A stretch of DNA of 64,000 bases, taken from positions 62,001 to 126,000 of the forward strand of contig NZ_SJSO01000005.1 in NCBI RefSeq assembly GCF_004331735.1, read 5' to 3'. Numbering within the stretch: position 1 is the stretch's first letter; the number at the start of each line of letters is the position of its first letter. Position numbers and translations under genes: made by a program. The stretch is from Pedobacter psychrodurus (GTDB taxonomy: Bacteria > Bacteroidota > Bacteroidia > Sphingobacteriales > Sphingobacteriaceae). The notes under the pieces are model-generated. The model made no database searches. It was given only the letters and a program-made list of their open reading frames with translations, and had not been told where the DNA came from. Positions 1 through 8,487 of the stretch are shown here, in pieces.

Positions 1-1
1 T

Positions 2-364
2 TTCGGTCACTACAAGCACGACATGTTTAATCAGGGCTTTAGAAAAGTGCCTGTTAACATAGAGGAAACAGAAACCAGCTTTATTATTGAGCTTTTTGCT
101 CCAGCATTGGTTAAGGAGAACTTAAAGGTGGCTACCAAAGATGATGTATTAACCATTTCTTACCAAGCTGAAGAAGAAGCTGATTCGGCTAAAAAGTATA
201 GCCGTAGAGAATATAGCAATTGTACCTTCGAAAGAGCTTTTGGCCTTAATGGAAAAGTTTTAATAGAAAATATTTCGGCCAATTACGCCGATGGAATTTT
301 GAAGGTTACACTACCTAAAAACCCTGAAACGAATACACCAGAGAAAGATATCCTGGTCGACTAA
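2..364 (+). CDS. Hsp20/alpha-crystallin small heat shock protein (5' end outside window)
   Basis: ATP-independent holdase chaperone that binds unfolding cytoplasmic proteins. The reading frame is open to the first bases of the window (it reads FGHYKHD before the first Met at base 23), so the N-terminus probably lies upstream; bacterial family members are usually about 140-150 residues and about 120 are visible here. The visible part is an alpha-crystallin domain: beta-strand pattern VNIEETETSFIIELFAPAL, then KDDVLTISYQ, an aromatic-rich CTFERAFGL stretch, and the terminal strand ADGILKVTLPK (the A-x-x-x-G-x-L motif). The C-terminal I/L-x-I/L anchor is not obvious, but the end NTPEKDILVD is typical of Bacteroidota homologues. 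A hairpin terminator follows within 25 bases. Family assignment is firm; the true start cannot be seen. Confidence 0.9.
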   Translation, partial: FGHYKHDMFNQGFRKVPVNIEETETSFIIELFAPALVKENLKVATKDDVLTISYQAEEEADSAKKYSRREYSNCTFERAFGLNGKVLIENISANYADGILKVTLPKNPETNTPEKDILVD

Positions 365-385
365 GTTTCGTCTATTATAATTTCC

Positions 386-424
386 AAGCCCCGATTGCTT
401 TAAAGCAGTTGGGGCTATTTTGTT
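386..424 (+). terminator. Rho-independent terminator of the Hsp20 gene
   Basis: A 13-bp stem (AGCCCCGATTGCT / AGCAGTTGGGGCT, paired with two G-U wobbles) closes on a TTTA loop and is followed by a T-rich run, 22 bases after the Hsp20 stop codon. Confidence 0.75.
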
Positions 425-493
425 TATTGCAATAGGAAGGAGTCATCTAATATTGCTTTTCAAATTACTAAGCAAGCGGATATTGAAATGCCG

Positions 494-525
494 TTTGCTA
501 TTAGCGGTATTTTAAGGTACTTTTG
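494..525 (+). promoter_or_regulatory. Bacteroidota-type promoter of the DEAD-box helicase gene
   Basis: TTTG (494-497), 20-base spacer, then TACTTTTG (518-525), a full match to the Bacteroidota -33/-7 pattern TTTG-N(19-20)-TAnnTTTG. Initiation would fall near base 532, giving a leader of roughly 17 bases before the TTG start at 549 and supporting that start. The match is seen; the activity is inferred. Confidence 0.6.
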
Positions 526-548
526 CTAAAAGACATAAACACAATAGA

Positions 549-1769
549 TTGAATTTTAACGATTTTAATTTTAACCCCGATTTATACGAAGGCTTAATGG
601 CCATGGGGTATAAAAGCGCTACTCCAATACAAGAACAAGCCATCCCGGTAATTTTAGATAATCATGATCTGATTGCCTGCGCTCAAACCGGTACAGGAAA
701 AACAGCCAGCTACCTTTTACCCGTAATGGATAAAATTAGCAAAGCTGCTGATAGACACAACAATACCTTGATCTTAGCCCCAACACGTGAGCTTGCGCAA
801 CAGATCGATTTACAGGTTGAAGCACTGGCTTATTTTACCAATATCAGTTCTTTGGCTGTTTACGGTGGAGGAGATGGTATTGCTTACGAACAGCAAAAAC
901 GTTCTATGCGCGATGGCGTAGATATTATTATTGCTACCCCGGGTAGGCTGATGGCACATTTATCTTCAGGTGTTTTAAAACTGGAGCATCTGCAGCATTT
1001 GATTTTAGATGAAGCAGATAGGATGTTGGACATGGGCTTTTACGACGATATTATCCGCATTATTAGCTACCTGCCAAAGAAAAGGCAAACGCTTTTATTC
1101 TCGGCTACAATGGCGCCGAAAATAAGAACCATGGCAGGCAAGATTTTGCACGAACCAAGGCAAATTACCATTTCAATTGCTAAACCTGCTGAGGGGATAG
1201 ATCAACAGGCCTATAACATTCATGACCAACAGAAACAGGCCCTATTAACCGATATTTTTAAAAGCGGCCAATATAAGAGCAGTATTATTTTCGTTTCGAC
1301 CAAGGAAAAAGTAAAAGCTTTATACAAAACCTTTAAAGGATTGGGCATTAAAGCCGAAGCTTTCCACTCCGATTTGGGGCAGAAAGAACGTGAAGATATT
1401 TTACTGGCTTTCAAAAACCGTAGGTTGCCAATTTTAATTGGAACAGATGTGTTATCTCGCGGAATCGATGTAGAGGGAATCGACTTGGTAATCAATTATG
1501 ATGTTCCTGGCGATCCGGCTGATTATGTACACCGAATTGGCCGTACGGCAAGAGCAGCAACCAAAGGTACAGCCATTACATTGGTTAATGGGAGAGATAA
1601 GCGCAAATTCGATAACATTGAAAAATTAATCGAGAAGGAAGTTCCACGTATGCCACTGCCAGAAAGTATAGCTGCAATGGAAATTACGCATGTGGAAGAA
1701 AAGAGACCAAAGCATGAGGGCAAGAAAAAGGTTTGGCACAAAAAGAAAAAACCAAAACCTTCTGCATAA
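549..1769 (+). CDS. DEAD-box ATP-dependent RNA helicase
   Basis: RNA-dependent ATPase that remodels RNA, probably in ribosome assembly or cold adaptation. All superfamily-2 motifs are present in order: Q motif (F7, GYKSATPIQEQAIP), motif I AQTGTGKT, Ia PTRELA, Ib TPGRL, II DEAD, III SAT, V TDVLSRGID, VI HRIGRTAR. The core ends near residue 370, followed by a basic Lys-rich tail (KKKVWHKKKKPK), as in RhlE-like proteins that use the tail for RNA contact. The start is TTG at 549: the first in-frame ATG (597) would remove the upstream aromatic of the Q motif, there is an in-frame stop at 513, and a promoter lies just upstream. 406 residues, within the family range. The exact RhlE/DeaD subfamily is not resolved. 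Confidence 0.93.
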   Translation: MNFNDFNFNPDLYEGLMAMGYKSATPIQEQAIPVILDNHDLIACAQTGTGKTASYLLPVMDKISKAADRHNNTLILAPTRELAQQIDLQVEALAYFTNISSLAVYGGGDGIAYEQQKRSMRDGVDIIIATPGRLMAHLSSGVLKLEHLQHLILDEADRMLDMGFYDDIIRIISYLPKKRQTLLFSATMAPKIRTMAGKILHEPRQITISIAKPAEGIDQQAYNIHDQQKQALLTDIFKSGQYKSSIIFVSTKEKVKALYKTFKGLGIKAEAFHSDLGQKEREDILLAFKNRRLPILIGTDVLSRGIDVEGIDLVINYDVPGDPADYVHRIGRTARAATKGTAITLVNGRDKRKFDNIEKLIEKEVPRMPLPESIAAMEITHVEEKRPKHEGKKKVWHKKKKPKPSA

Positions 1770-1775
1770 ATTATT

Positions 1776-1816
1776 TAAAACGCCATGAGTACAAATCTTA
1801 TTGGCGTTTTTCTTTT
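1776..1816 (+). terminator. Hairpin terminator of the helicase gene
   Basis: AAAACGCCA and TGGCGTTTT form a 9-bp perfect stem around a 15-16 base loop, followed by TTCTTTT, just after the helicase stop. The 3' arm also holds the TTG that appears to be the -33 element of the next gene's promoter. Confidence 0.7.
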
Positions 1817-1830
1817 ATAAATTATCTTTG
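1801..1830 (+). promoter_or_regulatory. Promoter of the AEC transporter gene, nested in the preceding terminator
   Basis: TTG (1801-1803), exactly 19 bases, then TATCTTTG (1823-1830): a full match to the Bacteroidota -33/-7 consensus. Initiation a few bases downstream would leave almost no leader before the ATG at 1840. Confidence 0.55.
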
Positions 1831-1839
1831 CGCTACTCG

Positions 1840-2751
1840 ATGGCAAACTTCATTCTTATCGGTTTATGCATTTTAGCTGGGATTCTTTTCAGAAAAAGTA
1901 AATCGCTACCCAAAGATGCCCACAAAGGCATTAATGCCTGGATTATCTACATTGCATTACCAGCGGTTTCGTTTAAATATCTGCCACATATTACCTGGAC
2001 TAAAGACCTATTGTTCCCGGCACTGGCACCAATTTGTATCTGGCTATTTGGTTGGTTATTTATTACCCTCTACAGCCACATCCGGAATATGAGCAAAGCC
2101 ACTTCTGGTGGGCTAAAACTAACCAGTTCTTTAAGTAATACTTCATTTGTAGGTTTCCCATTAATTGTGGCTTATTTTAGTGAGAAAGAACTGGCTATAG
2201 CCATTATCTGCGATCAGGTTACGTTTACGCTTTTATCTACCATTGGCATTATTGTAGCCATCCGATCGTCGCAGAATCAAAAGTTAAGCCCGAAACTGGT
2301 GCTGAAAAAAGTATTGACCTTTCCGCCGCTTATTGGTTGCATTTTAGCACTGACCCTCCCACGTTTTATTGATCTTTCTTTACTGGATCCACTATTCGAA
2401 AAACTAGCGGGTACCGTTGGTCCACTGGCGTTGTTTTCAATAGGTTTACAACTAAAATTTGGCGGCTGGTTTAGCGAATTGAAACACATCAGTTTTGCTT
2501 TATTGTACAAGCTGATTTTAGCGCCATTGGTCGTTTTGGTTATGGCGATTGTTTTAGGTATGAATGGAATGATAACCAAAATTACCATTTTCGAAATGGC
2601 TATGCCAACGCTGTTAACCGCTGGTGTTGTAGCCGATCAGTATAACCTTAATCCGAAGCTTTCTAATTTGGTAGTTGGGATCGGAATTTTATTATCTTTT
2701 ATTACCACGGGTTTATGGTGGTTGGTGCTGACTTATTCAGGTCTGGTTTAA
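1840..2751 (+). CDS. AEC-family (auxin efflux carrier-like) inner-membrane transporter
   Basis: Secondary transporter of the auxin efflux carrier / PIN-like fold. Bacterial members move organic anions such as malate or malonate, but the substrate here is unknown. About ten hydrophobic helices are visible over 303 residues, in two repeats of five separated by a short cytoplasmic loop around SSQNQKLSPKLVLKK. The N-terminus MANFILIGLCILAGILFRK and the unwound-helix regions ALPAVSF and MAMPTLLTAGVVA fit the family. I place the start at ATG 1840, which begins exactly where family members begin; a TTG 13 codons earlier lies inside the terminator hairpin and the promoter. It stands alone, with non-coding DNA downstream. 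Family confident, substrate not. Confidence 0.85.
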   Translation: MANFILIGLCILAGILFRKSKSLPKDAHKGINAWIIYIALPAVSFKYLPHITWTKDLLFPALAPICIWLFGWLFITLYSHIRNMSKATSGGLKLTSSLSNTSFVGFPLIVAYFSEKELAIAIICDQVTFTLLSTIGIIVAIRSSQNQKLSPKLVLKKVLTFPPLIGCILALTLPRFIDLSLLDPLFEKLAGTVGPLALFSIGLQLKFGGWFSELKHISFALLYKLILAPLVVLVMAIVLGMNGMITKITIFEMAMPTLLTAGVVADQYNLNPKLSNLVVGIGILLSFITTGLWWLVLTYSGLV

Positions 2752-3465
2752 TGTTTATCTCTCTTTTACCACAGAGGGCACAGAGAGAAGGCACGAAGGT
2801 CATAGAGACTTTTTGTTTACTTTAACCACAGATAGAAAGCATGAACATAGATAAGGGCTTAAATTTAATTCGAGATGTCACCCTGAGGGATAATTTATTG
2901 TATAAAAATCAATATTAATGACGTATATAATTGATTATTTTTTGTCCTACGGCTCATGCTTTCCTCGGCTCACCGCCGCCGATGGGCTCTTTCTTTTTGG
3001 TGTTAAAAAGACCAGCGCAGCTAGCTTGAACACAAATAAAAAAAAGGGAACAAGTGAAAAAACAAAAAACACCGGCTGAAAATTTATTCATTTGTATTAT
3101 AGTTTTCAGCTGCATTCATGAGGGCTTCGCCGTTTTCTTTCAAAGTTAGTGGGGTGGCTGTGTCGGTGGAGCCCGAAAAATTTGTTAGGTCGGATTTAAG
3201 TAGAACGGGGATATATTGCTACGGCCTAGTTAGGTGGAAATGCGCATTCGGTATAAACCACTTATATTTAAGTGATTACAAAATAACTTCAATGGTAGCG
3301 GAGTCGAAGGGTAAAATCGAGTCTCAACGAAACGCCCCCTAAACGCTTATCCGTCATCCATTATTCTTCGCCCTCCTTTGCGAAAACCTTCGTGCCTTTG
3401 CGGTTAAATCCAAACAAAAAAGCCGCAAAATTTCTTCTACGGCTTCTTGAATGATTTAGATTTAA
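2752..3465. other. 714-bp non-coding tract with repeat remnants
   Basis: No credible gene. It holds (a) a purine-rich ACCACAGAGGGCACAGAG... tract near 2768-2810; (b) a GC-rich block at about 2945-3010 containing a CGGCTCACCGCCGCCGATGG core, followed by A-rich DNA; (c) a weak 74-codon open frame at 3118-3342 with low-quality composition; (d) at about 3370-3407 a CCTTCGTGCCTTTGCGGTTA tract that is the opposite-strand version of (a). The inverted relation of (a) and (d) suggests a decayed repeat or an insertion remnant between them. Confidence 0.5.
3413..3448 (-). terminator. Terminator of the C1 peptidase gene
   Basis: On the minus strand AAGCCG...CGGCTT closes a stem with a loop of about 14-16 bases and is followed by TTTTTTG, 18 bases after the peptidase stop. 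Confidence 0.65.
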
Positions 3466-4659
3466 CTATAAAGCTAATTTCTTAGCAATTGCAGATGGAA
3501 TACCTGCTTTGTTTAATAAAATTGCTGTTGTTTTATATTTTACATAGTTTTTAGTTACGTATAAATATCCTTTATAATCGTTGCTTGCTCCCCAAGAGTT
3601 TTTAACGATATAATATTCTTTACCTGTCTGATCTTTAGCTAAACCAATAATGTGCATCCCGTGATCATCAGTAGTTTGATAGTTGTCGAACGCTAGCTGA
3701 CGGTTCTCCTGCGTAATTTCCATCTCTGGCTGCGGGCCGTTAAACATATCTGCTTTTTGTTTCGCTGTCATATCAGCGAAAGGTGTTTGTGGAACAAAAG
3801 CCACACCGTTTTTCCAGCTGAAGTTTTTTTCGCTTACATCTGTAGCCCATGCAACAGTATAGCCACCTTTTAAGGCGTTATCGATAATGTCTGTTAGCTC
3901 ATTTACTTTAACGTTATAAACCTGATCGAAAGACCAGTTATCGGGCACTAATAAAGTAAATTTGCTGTAGAAAGGGTGATCGTTGAATGATGAAAGTTCT
4001 ACATAGTTATCGGCATTTAAACCCACCACTTCCTGAGCGAAAGTTTTTGGAGTGTATTTTTTGCCATTATAGGTGAAGTTTTCTGGTACAGCGCCTAAAT
4101 AAGCATCAATTACACCTGTATAAGCTTTTAACCAGTTTGGCGTTAACTCGCCATTTGCATTCTTTACAACAGCTTCTAAAACACCTTTTTCAATATCGCC
4201 AAGCTCTGCGGTTTTATTGATTTTAGTGCCATAGTTTAATCCGGTGTATACCTCTTGTGGAACAGCACCATATTTTCTGTACATGTTGATTACATCGTGC
4301 AAAGCACCACCATCGCCTAATGAAACTGCACCATGCATACGCACGTAATTTTTACCTTTTTCTACATAAGCATTCCTGGCAGAAAAAAGCTGAGATAAGG
4401 TTACGGGCTGTTTACCCGCTTTAATCATTTCTGATTCTAAAAATGAGTTGGTAGAATAGCTCCAGCAAGTACCTGAAGAACCTTGGTTTTGAACTGGTGT
4501 ATTGGCCAGGTTAATCACTTCAGTGAATTTAAAAGAAGCAGCACTGTTTTCGCTTTGGTTGTTTTTTAAAGAATTAACGAGATTGTCTTGAGCATAAGTC
4601 GCCGATATAGATAACGACAAAGCCAAACCAATCACACTGATTTTTGTGTAGTTGATCAT
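3466..4659 (-). CDS. Secreted C1-type cysteine peptidase (aminopeptidase C / bleomycin hydrolase-like)
   Basis: Papain-fold cysteine peptidase of the C1B type. A Sec signal peptide covers residues 1-23 (hydrophobic ISVIGLALSLSISATYA, then Q). The catalytic triad is readable: Cys65 in QGSSGTCWSYST, His333 in DDHGMHII, and Asn354 in VKNSWG, with the oxyanion Gln58 upstream. The 397 residues are close to the 430-470 of PepC/bleomycin hydrolases. The secreted location differs from cytoplasmic PepC and is common in Bacteroidota, where such enzymes trim peptides in the periplasm. The C-terminus carries no T9SS sorting domain. It is a single gene with its own terminator. Activity type is confident, substrate is inference. 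Confidence 0.88.
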   Translation of the reverse strand: MINYTKISVIGLALSLSISATYAQDNLVNSLKNNQSENSAASFKFTEVINLANTPVQNQGSSGTCWSYSTNSFLESEMIKAGKQPVTLSQLFSARNAYVEKGKNYVRMHGAVSLGDGGALHDVINMYRKYGAVPQEVYTGLNYGTKINKTAELGDIEKGVLEAVVKNANGELTPNWLKAYTGVIDAYLGAVPENFTYNGKKYTPKTFAQEVVGLNADNYVELSSFNDHPFYSKFTLLVPDNWSFDQVYNVKVNELTDIIDNALKGGYTVAWATDVSEKNFSWKNGVAFVPQTPFADMTAKQKADMFNGPQPEMEITQENRQLAFDNYQTTDDHGMHIIGLAKDQTGKEYYIVKNSWGASNDYKGYLYVTKNYVKYKTTAILLNKAGIPSAIAKKLAL

Positions 4660-4771
4660 TTTTTTATGAATAATTAATAAAGTCAGCGAATGTAAAAATA
4701 CTTGTTGATTTGGTGCCAGAAAATTTGTAATAAATCGATAACATTTATCATTTTAATGCAACAATGTTGAA

Positions 4772-6199
4772 TTAACATTCTGGCAAACTGATCGGAATAT
4801 TAGTTGCCAATCCTCCATCTGATGTTTCTTTGTATTTGGCATTCATATCAAGGGCGGTTTCCCACATGGTATTTACCACAGCATCTAAACTTACTTTGGC
4901 CTTATCAGGATTGCTTTGCAGGGCTAGCTGACTAGCGGTGATGGCTTTAATTGCACCCATGGTATTTCTTTCGATACAAGGGATCTGTACCAGGCCACCA
5001 ATCGGATCGCAGGTTAGGCCCAGGTGATGTTCCATGGCAATTTCTGCTGCCATTAAAACCTGTCTTTGCGAGCCACCTAAACACTCCGTTAGCGCTGCAG
5101 CAGCCATGGCTGAGGAAACACCAATTTCGGCCTGACATCCGCCCATAGCGGCTGATATTGTTGCTCCTTTTTTGAAAATACTGCCTATTTCTGAAGCACA
5201 GGCAATAAACTGGATGATTTTTTCTTCGCTGTAACCATCACAAAAAGTAATGAAATATTGTAATACCGCTGGAATTACACCTGCTGCACCGTTGGTAGGA
5301 GCGGTTACCACACGACCAAAAGATGCGTTTTCTTCATTAACAGCTAGCGCGAAGCAGCTTACCCAGTCTAAAGTATAATTAAAACCGTTTCCACCTTTTC
5401 TAATGGCCTCTACCCAGCTATTGTAATCTGAATATTCGCTTTTACCCATTAATCGTTTATTTAGCGGAAATGCCCTTCGCGCTACATTTAAACCGCCAGG
5501 TAAAAAACCTGTGGTATGGCATCCGCGATAAATACAATCGCGCATTACGGCGAAATGTTGTAAAATGCCCTTTTTCGTTTCTGCTTCGGTACGCCAGGCC
5601 AGTTCGTTCTCTATTACGATTTCACTCACCTTTAAACCGGTAGATAAACACCAGTGTAAAAGATCTTTTGCTTTCTCTACAGGGAAGGGGAGATCTACCT
5701 GGGCTTTTTTGCTATTGTCTTCTCCTTCTTTTACCACAAAACCACCGCCAATAGAGTAATAGGTTTCTGAAAATGCTTTTCCATCTTTTAAAAATGCCTG
5801 AAAAGTAACCGCATTTGGGTGAAAGGGCAAACTTTCGGCAAAAAGAAAAAGCAGGTCGTTATCGTAGTCAAAATCAAGAATTAAATGATCAGCAAGGTTT
5901 AATTTCTTATCTCTTTGGATGCTTTCGAAGGTAGTGGTAACGGCGTCAACATCAAAAGTTACCGGATCAGCTCCTGTTAAACCGAGTAGAATAGCTACAT
6001 CAGTTCCGTGGCCTTTACCTGTTTTGGCAAGCGAACCGTAAAGCAATATTTTTATACCCTCAACTTCATTAATTAAATTGTTTTGGGCAAGCGAAGCTGT
6101 AAACTGTTGTGCGGCCCGCCACGGGCCTAAGGTATGTGAGCTGGATGGGCCGATGCCTATTTTAAAAATATCGAAAACTGAAATCTGTTCCTTGATCAT
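4772..6199 (-). CDS. sdaA: L-serine dehydratase (L-serine ammonia-lyase), iron-sulfur type, single chain
   Basis: Converts L-serine to pyruvate and ammonia using a [4Fe-4S] cluster instead of PLP. The N-terminal beta domain starts with [20 protein letters not shown], the family signature; the C-terminal alpha domain contains [16 protein letters not shown], the Cys-rich segments [16 protein letters not shown] and [18 protein letters not shown], and [21 protein letters not shown], whose cysteines ligate the cluster. At 475 residues both domains are fused, as in E. coli SdaA/SdaB. The ATG start gives the motif immediately. No regulatory partner is adjacent; the upstream neighbour is a divergent RDD protein. 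Confidence 0.95.
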   Translation of the reverse strand: MIKEQISVFDIFKIGIGPSSSHTLGPWRAAQQFTASLAQNNLINEVEGIKILLYGSLAKTGKGHGTDVAILLGLTGADPVTFDVDAVTTTFESIQRDKKLNLADHLILDFDYDNDLLFLFAESLPFHPNAVTFQAFLKDGKAFSETYYSIGGGFVVKEGEDNSKKAQVDLPFPVEKAKDLLHWCLSTGLKVSEIVIENELAWRTEAETKKGILQHFAVMRDCIYRGCHTTGFLPGGLNVARRAFPLNKRLMGKSEYSDYNSWVEAIRKGGNGFNYTLDWVSCFALAVNEENASFGRVVTAPTNGAAGVIPAVLQYFITFCDGYSEEKIIQFIACASEIGSIFKKGATISAAMGGCQAEIGVSSAMAAAALTECLGGSQRQVLMAAEIAMEHHLGLTCDPIGGLVQIPCIERNTMGAIKAITASQLALQSNPDKAKVSLDAVVNTMWETALDMNAKYKETSDGGLATNIPISLPEC

Positions 6200-6309
6200 T
6201 ATGAATATAGTTATACAAAGCTATGATTGTTTTATGATTTTGGATAAATTAATTTTGGGCCATGGTGAAAATATTTTACCTTCGAAAGATCTAATTTAAA
6301 GGCGCTAGA

Positions 6310-6801
6310 ATGGACTTCAACAACAACTATCAAGAAATTGATTTAGAATACTGTCGAGCAACTACGGTAAAGAGATTTACTAATTATCTTATCGATTTAG
6401 TTGTTTTTTACATCATCGCATTTGGCATTGCAATCATTCTCGGAATCGTTAAGCCTGAACTTTTAGATAGTTTTGAAGGATTATCAGGCCGTTTGATTTC
6501 CTTATTACTTTACGGTATTGTAATGTTTATAACAGAAGCAATGTCTAACGGAAGATCAATTGGAAAGTTAATTACAGGAACAAGAGCTGTAAATCCTGAT
6601 GGTAGCGACATTACTTTTCAAAAAGCATTTATCCGAAATATTGTAAGAGCTATCCCGTTCAATGCCTTTAGTGCATTGGGGAATCCTTGTGCACCATGGC
6701 ACGACCTTTGGTCGGATACAATAGTGATCGAAGAGAAAAAATTAGCCTTACAAACCCAAAAAATAGATTTGTTCGACTCAGTTAAAAATCAAACTCTATA
6801 A
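6310..6801 (+). CDS. RDD-family membrane protein
   Basis: Small integral membrane protein of the RDD family, whose function is generally unknown (some members have been tied to ion transport). After a polar start, the RxxxxxxD signature appears as RFTNYLIDLVVFYIIAFGIA with the first membrane helix, then a second helix (LISLLLYGIVMFITEAM) and the conserved NGRSIGKLITGTRAVNPDG loop; a third hydrophobic segment is weak. A conserved aromatic WHDLWSDTIVI stretch is near the end. 163 residues. The 3' end overlaps the convergent MgtC gene by 20 bases. Family good, function unknown. Confidence 0.8.
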   Translation: MDFNNNYQEIDLEYCRATTVKRFTNYLIDLVVFYIIAFGIAIILGIVKPELLDSFEGLSGRLISLLLYGIVMFITEAMSNGRSIGKLITGTRAVNPDGSDITFQKAFIRNIVRAIPFNAFSALGNPCAPWHDLWSDTIVIEEKKLALQTQKIDLFDSVKNQTL

Positions 6802-7441
6802 TATCATCATCTTTAAGCATGCGCTCCACAAATTTCTGATGGTTTTTTGGAGTGCCTGTAGCCGTCCAGTTTCCAGTGATGATATTGTCGACCAATTGGT
6901 GTTTTCCGCGCTGTGGTTTAAGTTTACTTTCGCGGAAAACTTCTTCATAGCTTTCTAAATTGCCATGTGTATGCTGTTTTTTAACAATTCGGTAAACCCT
7001 TTTGGTAAAGCGTCGGTCGCCAATTTCTTCCAAGAACGGAAAAATAATCAGCGCCAGTAAAACTACAATGGTAACCCCTATAGCCTGTTCGTAATAACCT
7101 GAGCCTATAGCCATTCCAATTGCAGCGACAATCCAGATAATGCAGGCAGTGGTGAGCCCTTTAACACGATTTTCTTCTTTAAAAATTACACCGGCACCTA
7201 AAAAACCGATCCCCGTAACAATGTTCGATGCAATACGGTCTTGACTGGTTGGCCCAATTTTGATGGATAGGATAGTAAATAAGGTAGCGCCCAAACCAAT
7301 CATCATCATGGTTTTGAGGCCGGCAGATTTACTTCTGTACTCGCGCTCAGCGCCGATTATGCCACAAAGCAGCGTAGCCAATAAAAATTTATTGATTTCA
7401 CTTTGTGTAATGAAATGGTTTTGGTCTATGATCTCGTTCAT
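6782..7441 (-). CDS. MgtC/SapB-family inner-membrane protein
   Basis: Membrane protein of the MgtC family. In pathogens MgtC inhibits the F-type ATP synthase and aids growth in low magnesium; for environmental Bacteroidota the role is unproven. About five hydrophobic helices lie in residues 18-140, with the conserved core GAEREYRSKSAGLKTMMMIGLGATLF and VTGIGFLGAGVIF, both hallmarks of the family. A cytoplasmic tail of about 75 residues follows (from the FLEEIGDRRF region), as in the longer members. Gene order is adhesin, porP-like, then this gene 23 bases after the porP stop on the same strand, so it may be co-transcribed. The 3' end overlaps the RDD gene by 20 bases. Confidence 0.85.
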   Translation of the reverse strand: MNEIIDQNHFITQSEINKFLLATLLCGIIGAEREYRSKSAGLKTMMMIGLGATLFTILSIKIGPTSQDRIASNIVTGIGFLGAGVIFKEENRVKGLTTACIIWIVAAIGMAIGSGYYEQAIGVTIVVLLALIIFPFLEEIGDRRFTKRVYRIVKKQHTHGNLESYEEVFRESKLKPQRGKHQLVDNIITGNWTATGTPKNHQKFVERMLKDDDIIEFDF

Positions 7442-7464
7442 CGCCTTGAATTATCACAGGCAAA

Positions 7465-8487
7465 TTAGTAAAAATCGTAACATCTTAAGCCATTTGCCCT
7501 GCCACCATTTGAACTATTTGGAAAATATTTTTCGTAACCCACGCCAATTTCCGATGTTCCGCCGGTGTTGCTGTAGTTAATTTTTGAAGTTGTAGCATCA
7601 TGACTGATGCCTAACCTGAATTTTTCGCCATTGGTTCTGCGGTTAAAAATATCGAAGATTACAGAAAACACAATCGCATCATTTCCGTTCGAATTGCCAT
7701 CATTGCGGTACCATATGCCTGCGTTTATTCCAGCATATTTATACTGTGTACCCACACTGAATGATTTTACATTGCCCTGTTTGTAGGCAACAATAGAAGG
7801 GATCAGATAACTTCCATCCCGATCATATTGATCAGGGATCAGGGTGAGCTTGTAACTTAAATTCCCCGATATGCGCATCGGTAATTTTGCCTGAAAACCC
7901 GACAGTGATTCGTCAGGGCGATTGAGATGGTGGACAGCCAGTCCCATCATAAATTTTTTATAAACCAGATTGGCCCCTGTATTGGCATCAAAATAAAAAC
8001 GGCTATCAACACTTGGTCGCTCGGCGCCAGAAACGCTGCCTGGAATATAACCTGTGTTGATATCGATCTGATCGCCAAAAACAAGTTTATCCCAGTTTAA
8101 TTTTTGATTGGTGATGCCACCCTGCAACCCGAACGAGAGCGCAAAGTCATCGCCCCCGATAATATAAGAATAGCTCAACGCTATATTATTCTTCACCAGG
8201 TAGGCTGTGCCCTCGCTGCTGCGGTTAAAAATCAAACCGATGCCACTGTTAAACTGGCGAAGGTTTAAATCGCCAGAAGCACTCATGTATGAAAAATCAC
8301 TTGCTAAACCCGTCCATTGGTTGCGGTATAAGGCATTAAATCTAATGTCCCCCTCAAACTGACCTGTTAAAGCCGGATTTAAATAAACAGGCGCGTTGTA
8401 AAACTGCGAATAAATGTGATCCTGCGCCGAGATCATTAAGGGCAGCACCAACGCAAACCAAAATAATATTATCCCTCTCCTCATCAT
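7465..8487 (-). CDS. PorP/SprF-family T9SS outer-membrane protein
   Basis: PorP/SprF proteins are outer-membrane barrels associated with type IX secretion. SprF is needed for secretion and attachment of SprB in Flavobacterium, and paralogues are commonly paired with type-B CTD cargo. The protein (340 residues) has a signal peptide (MMRRGIILFWFALVLPLMISAQ), then the signature DHIYSQFYNAPVYLNPALTG and repeated amphipathic beta strands ending in aromatics. The start is taken as ATG 8487, overlapping the TGA of the adhesin gene (ATGA), which indicates translational coupling; a longer in-frame reading to 8550 would run deep into the adhesin gene and spoil the signal peptide. It is probably the dedicated anchor of the adjacent adhesin. 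Confidence 0.9.
   Translation of the reverse strand: MMRRGIILFWFALVLPLMISAQDHIYSQFYNAPVYLNPALTGQFEGDIRFNALYRNQWTGLASDFSYMSASGDLNLRQFNSGIGLIFNRSSEGTAYLVKNNIALSYSYIIGGDDFALSFGLQGGITNQKLNWDKLVFGDQIDINTGYIPGSVSGAERPSVDSRFYFDANTGANLVYKKFMMGLAVHHLNRPDESLSGFQAKLPMRISGNLSYKLTLIPDQYDRDGSYLIPSIVAYKQGNVKSFSVGTQYKYAGINAGIWYRNDGNSNGNDAIVFSVIFDIFNRRTNGEKFRLGISHDATTSKINYSNTGGTSEIGVGYEKYFPNSSNGGRANGLRCYDFY

Noticed and set aside
3118..3342. 74-codon open frame with an ATG in the 2752-3465 gap
   Set aside because: Composition unlike the neighbouring genes, no promoter box, no recognisable motif, and it lies between two repeat remnants; more likely chance within repeat-derived DNA.
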